Source of the DNA: Pyrus communis
Lineage: Eukaryota > Streptophyta > Magnoliopsida > Rosales > Rosaceae
Length of the DNA: 64,000 nucleotides
Assembly: GCF_963583255.1 (NCBI RefSeq)
Contig: NC_084805.1
Span: forward strand, 13,051,375-13,115,374
Reading direction: 5' to 3'
The translations under genes were made by a program, and so were the position numbers. Positions 21,471 to 33,740 of this stretch are shown here, piece by piece. Every line of letters begins with the position of its first letter. Positions within the stretch are counted from its first letter, which is position 1. The notes beneath the pieces were generated by a model that was not told the origin of the DNA, made no database searches, and saw only the letters and a list, made by a program, of their open reading frames with translations.

Positions 21471-22110
21471 GCAACATAGGAGGGAAATGGGTAGGGTTGG
21501 TTCGGTATGGGATACTAAACCAAAAATGGGATCCTGAATCCCAAACCAACCATTTTTCGAATAGGAATCTGAAGATCAATCTTGAACCGAAAGTTCGGTA
21601 TTCTTGAATTTCGAGATTCTCAAAATATTTTTGGTATTTCGGGACGGATCGATATTCCCAAAATGCAGTAAAAACTTTGTATATAGCTAAGATCTGTCCA
21701 TATAATTAAAGCATAAATAAAAAGGGACTTCAAGCACACAAACTGATTTGAGCATATAGCTAACACTAACTGCGGTGGAATTTTTTTTTTTTTGAGCAAA
21801 GTCGCTAACAACAATCCAATTTAAACACTCAAGAGTATCCTACTTCAAGAATTTCTTTATTGTGAATGTTGACATATTTAAGTAATTAGGGTCAATGGAA
21901 CCAAACGAGTGACAACCGTCCCCCAAAGTCCGGTCCGACTTTCGCGAAACACACTTTATACATATTGACAACAAAAGATGAAGCTTCATTTTGACACGAA
22001 TTGCAGAATACTCTTGTAATGGAAAACTTTAACTCTCAACTCTCTACTACTATATTCAGCTTATCTTAAACACTTCTGACTTAACCATTCGAAGCCCTTT
22101 GGCAAATTGA
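21471..22110. other. Unclassified sequence with a hAT-like end
   Basis: TAGGGTTGGTTCGGTATGGGA at 21492 followed by repeated GGGATCC/CCAAACCAACC motifs resembles the subterminal part of hAT-type elements and is similar in style to 32955-33135. The other end was not located. The remainder holds nothing I can name. Confidence 0.3.
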
Positions 22111-22118
22111 TCTTATAG

Positions 22119-22870
22119 TGTTTTTTTTTTTTTTTTTTTTTTTGGTAAAAGAGGTAGATTTATTACCGAAACACACTAAAATTTACAATGGTTGAGGTCC
22201 AATTACAAGAAAAGCCCAAAAGAAAATATGGATGCCCAAAACAAAGCCCAAACCAAAAGTTTGAGCCCAAAAACAGCAAAAGAAACAGAGAACCCTAGAT
22301 TCCTTGCGACCGCTGCTGATGGAAAGACGACTCCAACAACCTTCACAAAGCACCACAGATGACGGATCTGTAGCAAGCTAAAGGAAGTTGATGAGAGAAC
22401 TCATCATCAACAGAGTCACCGAAAGCAACAAAGCCGTTGAAGATAAAACCATGGGATGTGGTGGTGTAAACACCCGAGCCGGAGCAAAACGTAATTCCCG
22501 GTCCGTCAGAGGTGGTGGTGTGATCATCTGCATCGGAGCTCTACTCACATCCTGAGATAATCGCGAAACGCGTTTAAGGTAAGTAGCTACAAATCCGAAA
22601 TCAAATGGGTTTGAGGAAAGCCAAGGAGGTGGAGGATGGGAAAGATGGTGAAAAGAAATTGGAATTGATGGCATAGGATTTGGAAAATTAAAGCATAGAC
22701 TGGTGACTATCAGCGAAAAGATTGCAGAAAAAAACTAAATCCGAGAGCCACCGACCTAGGCCTTGGCAAGAACCAGCGGAGGAGATAAAGTTTGAAGAAG
22801 ACTCAGCACACAGGCTAAAAGGGCTCTCACGGAGGGTGGAAAGAAAGACTCTCACAGTGGGAGAGAAAAT
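22119..22870 (-). mobile_element. Probable retroposon with poly(A) on the minus strand
   Basis: A run of about 23 T (22119-22143) starts the segment, i.e. a poly(A) tail on the minus strand preceded by ATAAATCTACCTCTTTTACC. The body contains GCCCAAA repeats and GC-rich sequence with short open frames but no reverse transcriptase motif. Likely the 3' end of a LINE or a SINE-like copy. No target duplication was found. Confidence 0.4.
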
Positions 22871-23152
22871 GCTTCATCCCAAAATGTAAGGACATTTTTG
22901 TATCTCCAAAACATTTGCAATCATCCCAAAATTGTAAGCTCCCCGTATATCCTGCTTATCAGATTTGTACAATCTTGTTGTTAATAATCCTACGAAGATC
23001 AACGATGTTTTCTGTACAGAAGGAAAATTATATTTATATATATATAGGGATAGGAACAAGAGACAAATATTTTGACAAATATCTTTACACTCTATATTAG
23101 CTCTTGGATCTCTTTACATCTAATGTTCCCGAATGAAGGTTAAAACTAATAT

Positions 23153-23736
23153 TGTGGAGTAAAAAATAATCAAAAAAATCACGGAGGCGACAAGTGGACT
23201 TTTGGGTAAAAAAGATAAAATTACGTTCGAGGTACACCGGAATTTCCACGCGTATGCAACGGAAAATAATGACTCAATTGAGGTCAAATGTGATCAAAAT
23301 GGTATTCTTTAAACTCTTTTATCACTCCTCATCAAATCCTCACCCACAAGGTAACTTCCAATCATCCTTTTTAAATGAGGATTAATTGTCAAAATCAATT
23401 GATTAATTGCCAAACTAATTGCAAGATATTATTTTACATAATATCTTGCAATCAATCCCACAAATCAACCAAATATGGTCCGTCCCAATTCTCCTAATAG
23501 GGCTGGCCACACCCTTACATATAGTCACTCATTTTCTCCAAAACCTAAGTCCAATTCTTTCCCAAAAATTCTCTAAACACTTTCTTTCAAATTCTAACTT
23601 TGGCATCGGAGATTCTTTGGCTAAAGCGCCCCCCTTCATCATGGGCACGTGAGGCTCTTGGCCTTGATCTTATGTGTTGATTGTTTTACAGGTGCATTTT
23701 CGTCAAAGGAGAAAAAAGAGAAAATTGGCATCCACA
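23153..23736. mobile_element. Solo LTR, 584 bp
   Basis: TGTGGAG...GCATCCACA bounded by exact AATAT on both sides (23148-23152 and 23737-23741). It is a diverged relative of the LTRs of the complete element at 24073-32356: both have TGTGGAG starts, a CATCGGAGAT/CATCGAAGAT block, a C-rich tract, GGTGCATTTTCGTC and GCATCCACA ends. Confidence 0.9.
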
Positions 23737-24072
23737 AATATCACTCAAGATAAACTACTAAATGATGTGGCAATGACATGGAAATAAAAAGACTTTAGTC
23801 AGTTAAAACATTTTAAGGAACAATACTAGGTTAGGGAAATGTAAACTTCCTAGTTTCCATCTTCATCTAACCCCCTAGGCCACTGTTAACTAAGATTACA
23901 AGACTAAATCATCCATGGTGGATATATCAATCTTGATCATTCCCTACAACCTAATCGACCATTTCACCATCTTCTTCCTTCTCTCTCCTCCCTTGAATCA
24001 TCCTCAATATCAATAGTGTATTTTCATGGGTTGTCTGCAATTGCAAGTCATGGGAAGCAAGCAATACATAGT

Positions 24073-24667
24073 TGTGGAGCCTAAAATAATCCCAAAAATT
24101 CTAGAGGTAACACGTGGACTTTTATTCAAGGACAAGATTGCCCTCAATAAATGGGCAGGCTTCTCAGATGCACCCACTCGTAGCTCACATCCCTGAAAGA
24201 TTCAACAGCTGAACACAACTGTCCACAGCTCACCTGCCCTTGGCAAGGAATTAAAGATAAGGATTAATTATCCAAAACTCATCTTTAATACATTCCTAAT
24301 TGAAGATTGACTCCAATCAAGTAAGTAATCATAATTTAATTCAATTAAGGATTATTACCCTATTATCTCAAGATATTATCTCCTATTAAATATTTTGGGA
24401 ATATTTAGAGAATATTTCTCCATTAAACCCTATATTGCCAGCCCTAGCCCTATAAATACCCCACTTTCTACCAAATTGGAAAGGGCTTTTGCAACCCTAA
24501 AAAGCCTTAAACACTAACTTAGGCATCGAAGATCCATTGACCTAACCCCCCCCCCCCCCCCACCTCGTGGCCGCGTGAGGCTTGGCTTTGGTCTTTGATC
24601 AAAGGTTTTGATTGTTTTGCAGGTGCATTTTCGTCGAGATTGAAGACTGCGAAAATTTGCATCCAAA
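24073..24667 (+). repeat. 5' LTR
   Basis: TGTGGAGCC...CATCCAAA, 595 bp; its last two bases are mutated from the CA seen in the 3' LTR. A TATA box TATAAATA lies at 24451-24458 and a poly(C) run at 24547-24562. The following bases ATTGGTTCTTTCATTGAG occupy the primer-binding position; I do not assign the tRNA. Confidence 0.9.
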
Positions 24668-24819
24668 ATTGGTTCTTTCATTGAGTGCTGATTCAAAATA
24701 CTTGAAGAAGCTTCTCACAATAGTTTTTTTATTTTTCTATTATGTTGAATTTCTCACACGTCGTATCAATTAATTTTTCCTAGAAAAGTTTCTTGATCAA
24801 TCCCTGAAGAAAGGATACA

Positions 24820-26760
24820 ATGGTAGGAAATTTAGAAACTATGACGAATAAAACCCCATACGTGGAAAGATTTGGACCGGAGAGTGGAGATGAGGACATA
24901 GCCCCACCACGAAGATCCTCAGGGCTCAATACGATGCCAGGAGGAGCCCTATCGCCACGGAGCACCACCTTTGCCGTGACCAAGTCACGGTACCACTCTC
25001 ACCAAACCCTAGGCAGAAGGCCTAGGTCCACTTTGAAGCCCCTAGGCAGGAGGCCCCAAACTTGGCAGCCCTGGGTAGGAGGCCTAGCCCAATGTAGCAG
25101 TAGGCCTCGTTGCACCGCAGGCCCGAATCCGAGCCCAGAATTCAGAAACTGCTGCTATCCAAGCAACTCAACGAGCCTAATCTTAAGCCACTCAGCCAGC
25201 AGGCCAAGATGTGGCAGCCCAACAGCCAGAAAGGCTTACGACCATGCAGATCCAAGGCCAGCAAACACCGGTCCAACGCACCCCGCAGCCCATTCTGATG
25301 ACTCGACCTATAACCCAACCCATTCTGAGGCCACCTCCAGCGGTCTAGATTCTGACCACATGTCCTACAATCGACTCAGGGTTACTTACACCCCACTTTT
25401 CTGCAAGATTACTCGCTCTGGGCTCAAGCTTTGTACCTGCAGTTCACTATACTTTCACTATGCATAGACACCTATTATCCGGACTCTTATAATCTAAATG
25501 TCGAGCACTACCTGCCTTAGCAGTTCGCCAATTTAACAAACGTCCTCGTGCAGCATACCACTTTGGTGAACCAACTCATCAAGCGTATCGAGATGCAGCA
25601 TGCCCCAGATGAAGTGTCCCGAAGCAGGACAAGGGTGGAAGAACATGACTCATTCCAACAACGTCCCAGCAAAGAGCCATTCAGCCCACCATGAACCGAG
25701 CATTGAGGTAGTGCACACTTTCGTTTGGGCCCTCAGGGAAACGTCTTCTCCCACCTAGATGCACAGATAAGTGTTTATTCTCGACTTAGCTCACGAGTCA
25801 GTATGCATTCAAGGTTGGGTCAACACTTCGATGAGCACTCAAGATCTTCCGGGAGAAGTGTCCATAAGAGGCTAGGCCTACAAGGAGATTTTTCTATAAG
25901 GTAACGGAGTAGGCAGCCACATGACGCACAGAAAAGAGCACGTGACCAGTCCAACTCAAGTTCCATTGGCAACCCCCGCTAGGCGCCACGGCGACGGCGA
26001 GCAACACAGTTAGAACCACGTGCACCGTGACCATGATACAGACAAACAAAACATGCCGAAAAGTAACATGGACCAATAGGTCAGCACCGGGGGTAGTTAG
26101 AGACTCCACTGCCCCCCACCAAACACAAATCCAGGAAGAAGTACAAAAGCTCGTAGCAGAGTAGCTGCACGGATTCCAATGCATTAACACTACCGACGAT
26201 ACCCTCCGTAGAGACATGGTCAACTTTTAGTAGGTCACCTTTTACAGATGAGATGAGTGGACTGAGCCACCGTGGAAGTTTAATCCGAACAAACACTTAA
26301 TGCACTACCGAAGTGTCATGACCCTCTACGCCAATAATGACGCTCTTATGTGCAAGATCTTTGCCAGGACACTAAAAGGCGTGGTACAAGATTAGTTCCA
26401 CACCCTGCTACCACGTTCAATCTGGAACTTCGATGAACTTTCCTTGGTTTTCACTAAGGAATATTCGTCTTACCGCTCGATTAAGAAGAGGTATGACCAC
26501 CTTTTCAGCATGAAAAATGATCCGAAGAAGTTACTCAGCACCTATATCAAGAGATTCAAGGCAGAAAAGGCAAAGATCATCTGATGAGATGATAGCATCC
26601 TATGTTCAGCTTTCCAAAAATGACTCCCAGCAGATCACCCACTTTTCGGAGAATTGATTATGGGTGAGAACCTATCTCTGGCAAACTCTTATGATTTGGC
26701 GGAAAAGCACTCCTTCTGAGATGAAGAAAAGCGCTCATAAAACCGCTTGAGCAGCCGCAC
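24820..26760 (+). pseudogene. Decayed gag of the LTR element
   Basis: An ATG at 24820 opens a 215-codon frame (TPYVERFGPESGDEDIAPP, then proline/arginine-rich) ending at 25467. Further right, in broken frames, a retrotransposon gag core is readable at about 26260-26620: WKFNPNKHLMHYRSVMTLY, then FARTLKGVVQD, SLVFTKEYSSYRSIKKRYDH and STYIKRFKAEKAK. Many stops. No protease or polymerase follows. The product would have been a capsid-type protein. Confidence 0.7.
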
Positions 26761-27109
26761 AAAGACGCGGAATCGACTCAAAAGAATGTGAGCAACAAAC
26801 TGCTCGATGACAAATGCAAGGACCATACCCCAGCTAAGGGGGGCACAGCACCTAAGACATACACCAGGTTCTCAGTCCCAGTCAGCTAGATCTTTCAAGA
26901 CCTCAAGGATAAGCCATGGTTCAAGCCGCCGCTGCCACCTTTAAAAGTCGACTTCGCTTACACCTCACGCCAAAAAAATGCCTCCGAAAGCTAGGGATGA
27001 CGCCTAAAGTGGTCACGCGGGACATCTGCTTCTGTAAGTAAGATGCTCGGACGATGACCCTACGGCTACAAGCCCAAGGAAGCCCGTAAGCCAAGACCTA
27101 CACTTGTTA

Positions 27110-28190
27110 TGACTACGCTGACTTGCCTGCTTACTTGCGAGCAGCATTTCCGGCAGACAGTCTATGGTTTAAGTTTTGTTGGGACAAAGTCGAGGTCACG
27201 ACTATAGTAGCTACGTGGACCTCCTCTACATCCAAAGAAAAGCACGAGTCCGCCCGACGGCTCTATAAGTCAAAAATCTCGCAACATGCCCCGAGATGAC
27301 CAAGGCTCAAAAAGCCACAAAGTTGAGTGTCACAACTATAGCAGCTACGTGGACCTCCTCTGCTTCCAAAGAGAAGCATGAGTCAGGCCTACGAAGTTAA
27401 AAATCTCACATTGTGCCCTAAGAGGGCCAAGGCTCAAGGAGCCACAAAGTTGAGTGTCACAATTATAGCAGCTACACGGACCTCATTTGCTTCCAAAAAG
27501 ATGCACGAGTCCGACCGACGGCTCTATAAGTTAAAAATCTCACATCGCACCCCAAGAGGGCCAAGGCCCAATAAGCCACAAAGTCTAGTGTCACGATTAT
27601 AGTAGCTACGCGGACCTCATCTGATTCCAAAGAGAAGCACGAGTCCAGCCGATGGCTCTATAAGTCAAAAAGCCAAGGCTCAAGAAGCCACAAAGTCAAG
27701 TGTCATGACTATAGTAGCTACGCAGACCTCATCTGCTTCTTATGAGAGGCATGAGTCCAGCCGACGACTTTATAAGTCAAAAATCTAGCAACATGCCCTG
27801 GAAGGGCCAAAGCTCATGAAACCACAAAGTTGGGTGTCACAACTATAGCAGCTACACGGACCTCCTCTATTTCCTACGAGAGGCACGAGTCCGGCCGACG
27901 GCTCTATAAGTAAAAAAAATCTCACAACATGCCCCGGGAGGGCTAGAAGCTCAAGAAGCCACTAAAGTCAAGTGTCACGACTATAACAGCTACACAGACC
28001 TCATTTGTTTCCAACGAGAAGCACGAGTTTGACCAAAGGCTCTATAACTCAAAATCTCTCAACATGCCTCGAGAGGGCTAAAGCTCACGAAGCTACCTAA
28101 ATCTGAGATTCATAGCTATAGTAGCTACGCGAACTCACCTACCTTCTATGGAGACAACGAGTTCGGCTGCCGGCTCTATAAGTTAGAAAT
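27110..28190. repeat. 130-bp tandem array inside the LTR element
   Basis: About eight copies of a 114-137 bp unit, marked by GCTCTATAAGT(C/T)AAAAATCT, GGCCAAGGCTCA(A)GAAGCCAC, GTGTCACAACTATAGCAGCT and GAAGCACGAGTC. Copies of the GCTCTATAA mark lie near 27260, 27523, 27655, 27769, 27901, 28030 and 28167; one copy near 27390 has a deletion across it. Two further units of another repeat (AAAGTTTTGCAA, CCGAAACTAAAACC) follow at 28205-28455. Non-coding. Confidence 0.85.
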
Positions 28191-28619
28191 CCCGCATTTC
28201 TTCTTTTTACAGGTAAAGCTCTAGAAACCCCAAAACCAAAACTGAAGCCTAAAGTGACCACGCAAGTCAACTGCTCCATCGGAGAGCCCACTTGACTGCC
28301 CATCCTACGACAAAGTTTTGCAAGATGCCTCAAGCAGGCAAGGCTCTAGAAGCCCCGAAGCCGAAACTAAAACCTAAGTGACGGCGTGGGATGAACTGCT
28401 TCATTGACGTATGTTCACCCAGCCACAAGTCCTATGGTAAAGTTTTGCAAATGACATGGTGAAATAGGACATAAAGCAAAAACAAGGAAAGATGTTTATT
28501 AAATTTTTAACAAATTGATAAATCAGCTCGAAGGCCAACAAAGTCCAAGCAAAACAGAAAAAAAATTAAAATTAAAAAAATTAAAAAATTAAAAAAAGGA
28601 AATAAGAAAACTCTTAAGT

Positions 28620-30980
28620 CTAAGCAAAAAGACTACTCATTGGCAGCCTATGCAACTACTGGTTCCTCGACTGCCACGCCTTCGGCAACCATGCCATTCC
28701 TAGCAGCTAAAGCTTCCATCAGCTCATCCTCAATCGCCCCTGCCTGGACTGCCTGACCTTTAGCTGCTCCACCAAAGGCATCATCAAACTAGAAATCAAG
28801 CAGATCAACTGGAAAAATGGAGAAAGTCTCGAAGTCCTTCTTGGAAAACTTATAATCCGACGGCCTACCTGAAGATGGTCTATATAACCAACTTGTCTAA
28901 ATGGGCCTGACAAGAAGCAAGCACCATTTTATGACCAACTTTCTCATTCTTTAGCTGCACATTCTCCTCAACAAGCCCAGTATGAGCACCTTATAGCTCA
29001 TCCAGCTTATTCTTCAGGTTCATGCTAGTAGACAAAGCACCTTGCAGATCCACTTCCTTGGGCTCAAGCTTACTGGCAATCTCATTGAGATAAGACACTT
29101 CAACATGCATGAAGATAAGTTCTTCGTCCTTGGAAAAACAAGCAGTTCTTAGCTCCAAATTGACATGCTCAAGGTCCTCGACCACCGGAGAAACACGACT
29201 AATTTCCTTCTCTGCAACTTCCAACATCGCCTGAGTCGTATTAAGCCTAGCATTCAAATGGGCGGCCTGCTCACGAGCATCTCCAATTGCAAAGAAATGG
29301 GGGCAGAGACATTAAATCCCTACAAAATGGAGAGTTCAGATTCGAGCTTCTCGATCTTTTCAGTAGCCGAGCGAAGCTGAGCCACCAACACCATTTCAGC
29401 CTTATTAGCACACTTGACAGCATCTTTATCAACATACACAGACTCAGCTACCAGGATCAAAATCTTATGCATTGTAGCAATTAAGGAAAACCTCATTGCG
29501 TGGGAATGACACTTCGCAAAAAAGTTTGAATGGACGATAACTTTCCCAACACTATTAATAAACTTGGCACATGCATCAACGTCCTTAAGCAGGTCAGCTT
29601 TTACCAGCGCACAAACTTCGTGAAACTCTCCAACCTCAAACTCAGTGGATCTTTCACAACTGCCCGTGCGAGCAGATTTCCCCTTCTCAGTAGACGAGTC
29701 AGTCACGGCAAAAGGAGGAACAGGCCCAAGCGCCACCTTAGCAGCATAATCCACTTTCCCGCTCTTCATAGCGACGAGCCTCTCAGAAGCAAAGCCAGAC
29801 TTAGCTCCCGACAGACGCTTCGATACAAACCTAGACACTAGAAGCATCACCGAACTCTTCCGTTGGGTAAGTCTCTCAGCAATGGATGTGGTCACCTTTG
29901 GAGCAACAGGTTTCACAGGCTCAGGCTCAACAATCGTCTTCACCCCCTTAGGGGAAATTAGATCAATGACAAGCTTTTCGGCAGCAGACGAGCTCTCACG
30001 AGCAGCAGAAGAATTCATTAGCTTTTTCTCAACCGAATGCTCACAAACAGGTGAAGAAGACCTCTTATTTCCACCACCATTGGCAGCAAGCTCTACAACA
30101 ATGATCGGGGAAGCCAACGCCTCGTCCTTTATCTGATTTATCTCTTCCCTTAGGGGCAGGCCACCTTTCTCCTGGCGAAGAGGGTTGAGCAGCCAGCGCC
30201 ACTCACGATACTCAACTAGAATGCCCAAGGCAACGTGCACTTTCTTCATATCCGCCGAAGTCCTTGGAGTTGAGCCAAACTCTAAATCTACACAAAGTAA
30301 GAAATATGATCAATAAATTGAACTGATGGAGTACCTCAACGAAAATTCAAGCAGGACATGAATGAAGCAATTCACTTACCACTAATAAAGACAGTCGGGA
30401 CACGCAGCTCAGGAGAAGAGTCAGACTCCCACTTTCCATTCACCTCTAAGGTATCTCTTGCCCACTCATGGTCATCTTTGCTAGACGCATCGAACAACCT
30501 ATAGCGAGATCTCAACTACCCCACGCCCTCCTTGTGGCCGATCTTAAAAAAGTACCAAAACTCATTTATGGTCAATCTAAGCTCAAAAAACATGCTCAAG
30601 TTTAGGAATCTCAACATCGCACGAACTGCATTTGGGGAGCACTGAGCAGGCGCGCATTTCATGGAGCAAATCACCTCCTGGAAAAGACGCGGCATGGGAA
30701 AAGTAAATCCCAACACAAAGTAATATGGATGGAATTTGATAGCTCTCTTCCTGGCAGAGGCACCTTCTTCACATAGTTCATGGCCGCTATCATCCTTCAT
30801 TCACTTGACGCAAACCCCAGACGAAATCGCATGGTTATACGCCTCAAGAAAATCCCAAAACAGCTCATCGAAATTAATCTTGACATACGCAGCCTTGAAG
30901 TAACCCACCTTGCCGGAAGAACCACCTTGACAATACAAAGGTGGAGGATATTTTTCACTTTTGAGGTCGGAGGAAGACAT
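28620..30980 (-). pseudogene. Antisense intron-containing gene in the LTR element
   Basis: Reading on the minus strand from ATG 30980: MSSSDLKSEKYPPPLYCQGG, VKINFDELFWDFLEAYNHA, a stop at 30801-30803, then in the same frame FHPYYFVLGFTFPMPRLFQE, CAPAQCSPNAVRAM, INEFWYFFKIGHKEGVG, a second stop, LRSRYRLFDASS and SPELRVPTVFIS. A canonical intron (GTAAGT...TGTGTAG, 30379-30288, 92 nt) joins VFIS to DLEFGSTPRTSADMKKVH in frame. The second exon (309-codon frame to 29320) is Ser/Lys/Ala-rich and ends in a coiled-coil-like tail (ATEKIEKLESELSIL), continuing in another frame (LRTACFSKDEELIFMHVE). This matches the putative plant transposon/mobile-domain proteins that I know as annotated retrotransposon proteins. 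Function unknown; stops and a frameshift make this copy inactive. Confidence 0.75.
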
Positions 30981-31038
30981 CTCAGAGTCTCTGCAAAAAG
31001 CACGAAGAAAAAATATATATTTAAAAGGTAGTTCGGGG

Positions 31039-31069
<31 letters not shown>

Positions 31070-31100
31070 GATGTACGCATATATATATATATATACGCCC
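31039..31100. repeat. Poly(A) and (AT)n microsatellite
   Basis: A 26-bp A run is followed shortly by an (AT)n run near 31079-31095. Both create long lysine or phenylalanine runs in chance open frames on either strand. Confidence 0.9.
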
Positions 31101-31761
31101 AAGAAAAGCAGCACGAATGAGGCCTAATGGGAAGGGAGGCCCGCGCCTCCTTCCTCTCCTTTCCTCCACACACAAGGCGCCCCAAGAAGAAAACCCAGGC
31201 CTCACGGCCCAAGTCCTGCTCATAGAAGGGCTGGTCCCGAGCATAGAAGGGCTAGTCCCTCTCCTTCTTTTCCCACTACCCAGGTACCAGCACAGCAGCC
31301 ATGGAGACCCAGCCCAAGCCGGTCTCCCCACACCAGCCGATACCTTTGCCGCACCACCTGCAGCTCGTGGCCTCCCCGCCACGCCATTCATGCATCATTG
31401 GCACCCACCAAGCCAATTTTTCAAGCCCCAAGGCTCCCAAAAATTCAAGAAGAACAAAAAAAATCAAGTTTTCTTACCTTGGTGTGGCACGGAAAAGAAG
31501 AACAACAACGAGAAACGATTCTTTGCAAGGGCAAGAAAATAAGAATGTTAGCGGAGGGGGAAGAAAAAAATATCCCCTGCTTAAGGCAAAATTAAATAGG
31601 TATTGGGGGCAATTATTTTCCTTTTCCTAGAAGAAGTCTATCTCCAAATCAAGGAAGAATATCAAGTTCAAATTGGGTAACAACTCTACAAACCCAAGCA
31701 GCTTGGGATTTCTACACCTATTGCCATTTCCATGCGAGCAGCACAATAGGTGTGAGGGCAT

Positions 31762-32356
31762 TGTGGAGCCTGAAATAATCCCAAAAATTCTAGAGGTGAC
31801 ATATGGACTTTTATTCAAGAAGGACAAGATTGCCCTCAATAAATGGGCAGGCTTCTCAGATGCACCCACGAACAGCTCACATCCCTGAAAGATTCAGCAG
31901 CTGAACACAATTGCCCACAGCTCACCTACCCTTGGCAAGAAATGAAAGATAAGGATTAATTATCCAAATCATATCTTTAATACATTGCTAATTGAAGATT
32001 GACTCCAATCAATTAAGTAATCCTAATTTAATTCAATTAAGGATTATTACCCTATTATCTCCTATTAAATATCTTGAGAATATTTAGAGAATATTTCTCC
32101 ATTAAACCCTATATGGCTGGCCCTAACCCTATAAATACCCCACATTCTACCAAATTGGAAAGGGCTTTTGCAACCATAACCTTAAACACTTTACTCTCTC
32201 AGAGAAACTAACTTAGGCATCAGAGATCCGTTGACCTAACCCCCTCCCCCCCCCAACCTTGTGGGCACATGAGGCTTAGGTCTTTGATCTAATGTGTTGA
32301 TTGTTTTGCAAGTGCATTTTCGTCAAGACTGAAGATGGCGGAAATTTGCATCCACA
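31762..32356 (+). repeat. 3' LTR
   Basis: TGTGGAGCC...GCATCCACA, 595 bp, with the TATA box TATAAATA at 32130-32137. It differs from the 5' LTR by scattered substitutions and small compensating indels (the poly(C) run and a repeated CTCTCAGAGAAAC block). Equal length of both LTRs and an exact target duplication indicate a single intact insertion. Confidence 0.9.
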
Positions 32357-32874
32357 ATAGTGGCTGAAGAAAAAGAAGATATTAAAAGATAGATTTAGAG
32401 AACTCTTGCCCCATTATTAAAGAAGTCCATTTTTATCAATCAGTGAAGATGCCCCTATAATGCCAGAAACAGAATCTTGATATCCGAAATAAAATCGAAT
32501 TTTCATAGAAAAGGATGAGGTTTTTAAACCTTAAATTAATTCACATTAAATTCTTAAGCATGTCCTTGATCGACAAGAAAGCTTTTCAATGGCTTGTTAA
32601 TTAGCTTTCATCCAAGGCATTGTAGATCTCGAAGAGATTTCATGTTTTTGTGTTGTTATGGCTCAAAGTCTGTTAGTTTGTTTTCACGACTACAGCTAGC
32701 TAGGGTTTTTCCTTTTTAAGTTTCCAGATTTTATGTTTTATTTTTATCAGTAATATTAGTTTTTTTTTTCTTTCAAATATCATTAATATTAGTTAAAATC
32801 CACATAAGTATCAAAGTCATTTAATGAATAAATAAGAACCCTTAGATGTTATAAAATCTAAGGGCTACCTTAAT

Positions 32875-32877
<3 letters not shown>
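32357..32877. other. Unclassified AT-rich sequence
   Basis: No gene, RNA or recognisable element between the LTR retrotransposon and the (TA)n tract. Confidence 0.5.
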
Positions 32878-32929
<52 letters not shown>

Positions 32930-32952
32930 ATGTGTGTGTGTATATATATATT
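32878..32952. repeat. (TA)n microsatellite
   Basis: About 50 bp of pure TA repeats followed by short TG and TA runs. Confidence 0.95.
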
Positions 32953-32954
32953 CA

Positions 32955-33140
32955 GTTCGGTGGTTTGGGATTCCTAAACCATTGAATAGGTAATACCAAA
33001 TGCAATACCAAATAGTTGGGGATTGGTTCGGTTTGACGTCCCAAAAATTATGGGAATTTCAGTTTGGGACTTTTTTGGTTTGGGATCGATTTTTTTCGAT
33101 TTAATTCAGAATTTTTGGGAATTTTTTCCAGCCTTAGAAG
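32955..33140. mobile_element. hAT-like terminal fragment
   Basis: Rich in GGTTTGGGAT, CCCAAAAATTATGGGA and TTTTTGGGAATTTTTTCC blocks, ending CCAGCCTTAG. It has the style of subterminal repeats in non-autonomous hAT elements, and resembles 21492-21620. The partner end may have been replaced by the adjacent TA microsatellite. Confidence 0.35.
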
Positions 33141-33740
33141 TGGGTTAAAAAACCATTTGCCCCGTTTATGATGTGATACATTTTTAATCATTAATTTATG
33201 TTTAGATGGTCAGGATGTGAAGCGGAGTGCAGTTGGGCAGGGGAGAAAACATGCAGAGAGAATCGTATACAGTAACAAAAGGTGGGAATCGAATGTGAAA
33301 GAGAAGTCACATTTAATTGTCAATTCTTAACTATCAAGCTAAGAATAACAATGTGAAAGGGAATCAAATTCAAGACCCCAATCGATCGGTTCCTCTCACA
33401 AGTGGTTATTCCTACCTTGACCTCTAATTGTTAATTCCTAACTTGACCAAAATTCAAGACTCCAATCGATTCTTATTCCACACATATAAACTTTGTTTTA
33501 CAACTTTATGCAGATCGATTTCCATTTGCAGCGATCTTGTGAAAGGAAGCTTAAGCAGTTAGTTCACTGTATATCTCCAGTTAGTTTCTGGACAAAGGTA
33601 AGTTGTTTTGCTTTAGTTTTTGTACGTATGCAATTTGCATTAGACAAACTCCGTCCCATTGATATTGATGCAGGTGAGACATTTTCTGATTACTTCCATT
33701 AAATCGTTTCCTGTGAGTGGAAATCTGAACTCGTTTTGTC

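Larger units (their letters stand above)
24073..32356 (+). mobile_element. Complete 8.3-kb non-autonomous LTR retrotransposon
   Basis: The whole element is flanked by ATAGT on both sides (24068-24072 and 32357-32361). Two 595-bp LTRs (24073-24667 and 31762-32356) enclose an internal region with a decayed gag at the left, a 130-bp tandem array in the middle and an intron-containing gene on the opposite strand at the right. I found no reverse transcriptase, integrase or protease motif. The combination of gag plus an antisense gene near the 3' LTR resembles Ty3/gypsy elements of the Tat lineage; I infer a relative that lost pol and depends on partners. Confidence 0.85.

Noticed and set aside
29530..29841. 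Plus-strand frame of 103 codons in the LTR element
   Set aside because: Antisense shadow of the 309-codon minus-strand exon, which has the recognisable family sequence and in-frame splice site.
30961..31630. Several overlapping frames with poly-Lys or poly-Phe runs
   Set aside because: Created by the poly(A) and (AT)n microsatellites; no conserved domain.
24668..31761. Reverse transcriptase or integrase in the complete LTR element
   Set aside because: I looked for YXDD-like, HHCC and DDE contexts by eye in the listed frames and saw none; a profile search would settle it.
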